A stretch of 14,224 nt of DNA, taken from positions 1 to 14,224 of the forward strand of contig DAFD01000075.1 of assembly GCA_002497895.1 (NCBI GenBank). The letters run 5' to 3'. The notes under the pieces were generated by a model that ran no database searches, was not told where the DNA came from, and worked only from the letters and a program-made list of their open reading frames with translations. Positions 13,976 through 14,224 of this stretch are shown one piece after another. Numbering within the stretch: position 1 is the first letter of the stretch; each line of letters begins with the position of its first letter. The translations under genes were made by a program, and so were the position numbers. The stretch comes from Euryarchaeota archaeon UBA175. Its GTDB lineage: Archaea > Thermoplasmatota > Poseidoniia > Poseidoniales > Thalassarchaeaceae.

Positions 13976-14224
13976 TTACTGCGAGCCGGTCAATCGATTT
14001 ACTTCATCAAGAAGTGCGCTGTTCTGCTCAAAATGCTCAACAACGGGAGAAAGGATCTCTGCGAGACCTCTCGCGACAGCCATCTTTGCATCGAATGGGT
14101 GGATATCTCCGCTGCCAACAGCGGAAATGAACGAGCCAAGGTCCGTCCAGGTACTCGGTTCTCCGAACTCCGGCTTCGGCTCGACTCTCAACTCTCCCTT
14201 GTAAGGCAGAACAATGTGTTCGGC
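13976..14224 (-). CDS. tyrS: Tyrosyl-tRNA synthetase, C-terminal part (enters from right edge)
   Basis: The frame is open from the window edge to the stop at 13976 and gives 82 residues. It begins AEHIVLPYKGELRVEPKPEFG and runs through SGDIHPFDAKMAVARGLAEI to LSPVVEHFEQNSALLDEVNRL. The pattern, I-V-x-P then x-L-x-V-E-x-P-x-x-F-G, then G-x-[IL]-H-P-x-D-x-K-x-x-V-A-x-x-L-x-x-I-L-x-P-V-x-x-H-F, is the C-terminal end of archaeal/eukaryotic-type TyrRS. That domain reads the tRNA-Tyr anticodon region. The catalytic Rossmann domain with HIGH/KMSKS-like motifs lies outside the window. The 89 bp between its stop and the HMG-CoA synthase start hold only that gene's upstream region. Confidence 0.85.
   Translation of the reverse strand, partial: AEHIVLPYKGELRVEPKPEFGEPSTWTDLGSFISAVGSGDIHPFDAKMAVARGLAEILSPVVEHFEQNSALLDEVNRLTGSQ

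Overview
The window looks like a chromosomal segment of a planktonic euryarchaeon. My best guess is a Marine Group II/III-type Thermoplasmatota (Poseidoniales-like), inferred from gene content and not from any database search. The archaeal evidence is the small subunit of DNA polymerase D (DP1), a Nob1-type PIN/zinc-ribbon nuclease and an archaeal-type tyrosyl-tRNA synthetase C-terminus. A membrane-anchored winged-helix regulator with a TATA-like box about 27 nt before its start codon points the same way. Several other genes look bacterial: a class II CCA-adding enzyme, a long HMG-CoA synthase and an acyl-CoA dehydrogenase. There are no insertion sequences, CRISPR arrays, rRNA genes or prophage genes. 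Genes are tightly packed, with short gaps and many convergent or divergent pairs.

Left part (1-3131). A secreted or membrane protein runs off the left edge on the minus strand. Next comes a 351-residue regulator with a signal peptide, an outside domain, one membrane span and two winged-helix domains, also on the minus strand. The upstream regions of these two genes share a 21-bp element (20 of 21 identical) just upstream of a TATA-like box. Then follow a YqaA/DedA-like membrane protein (-), a Nob1 ribosome-maturation endonuclease (+), TatA (-) and a MoaD/ThiS-like sulfur carrier (-).

Middle part (3236-9114). The genes are a SerB-like HAD phosphatase (+), PolD small subunit DP1 (-), a CinA-C/PncC-type NMN deamidase (-), and tRNA-Val(UAC) with its CCA encoded (-). 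After these come an isoaspartyl methyltransferase-like protein with an altered SAM loop and a long acidic tail (+), a HEAT-repeat protein (+), and a short ParB/SerK-like protein (-).

Right part (9226-14224). The genes are a class II (bacterial-type) CCA-adding enzyme (+), a GcvH-like protein with Arg at the lipoylation position and a proline-rich insert (-), an acyl-CoA dehydrogenase (+), a 517-residue bacterial-like HMG-CoA synthase of the mevalonate pathway (-), and the C-terminus of tyrosyl-tRNA synthetase entering from the right edge (-).

No single large new system is evident. The observations most worth following up are the shared upstream element together with the membrane-bound regulator, the non-lipoylatable GcvH-like protein, the bacterial-type CCA enzyme in an apparent archaeon, and the altered methyltransferase next to a HEAT-repeat gene.
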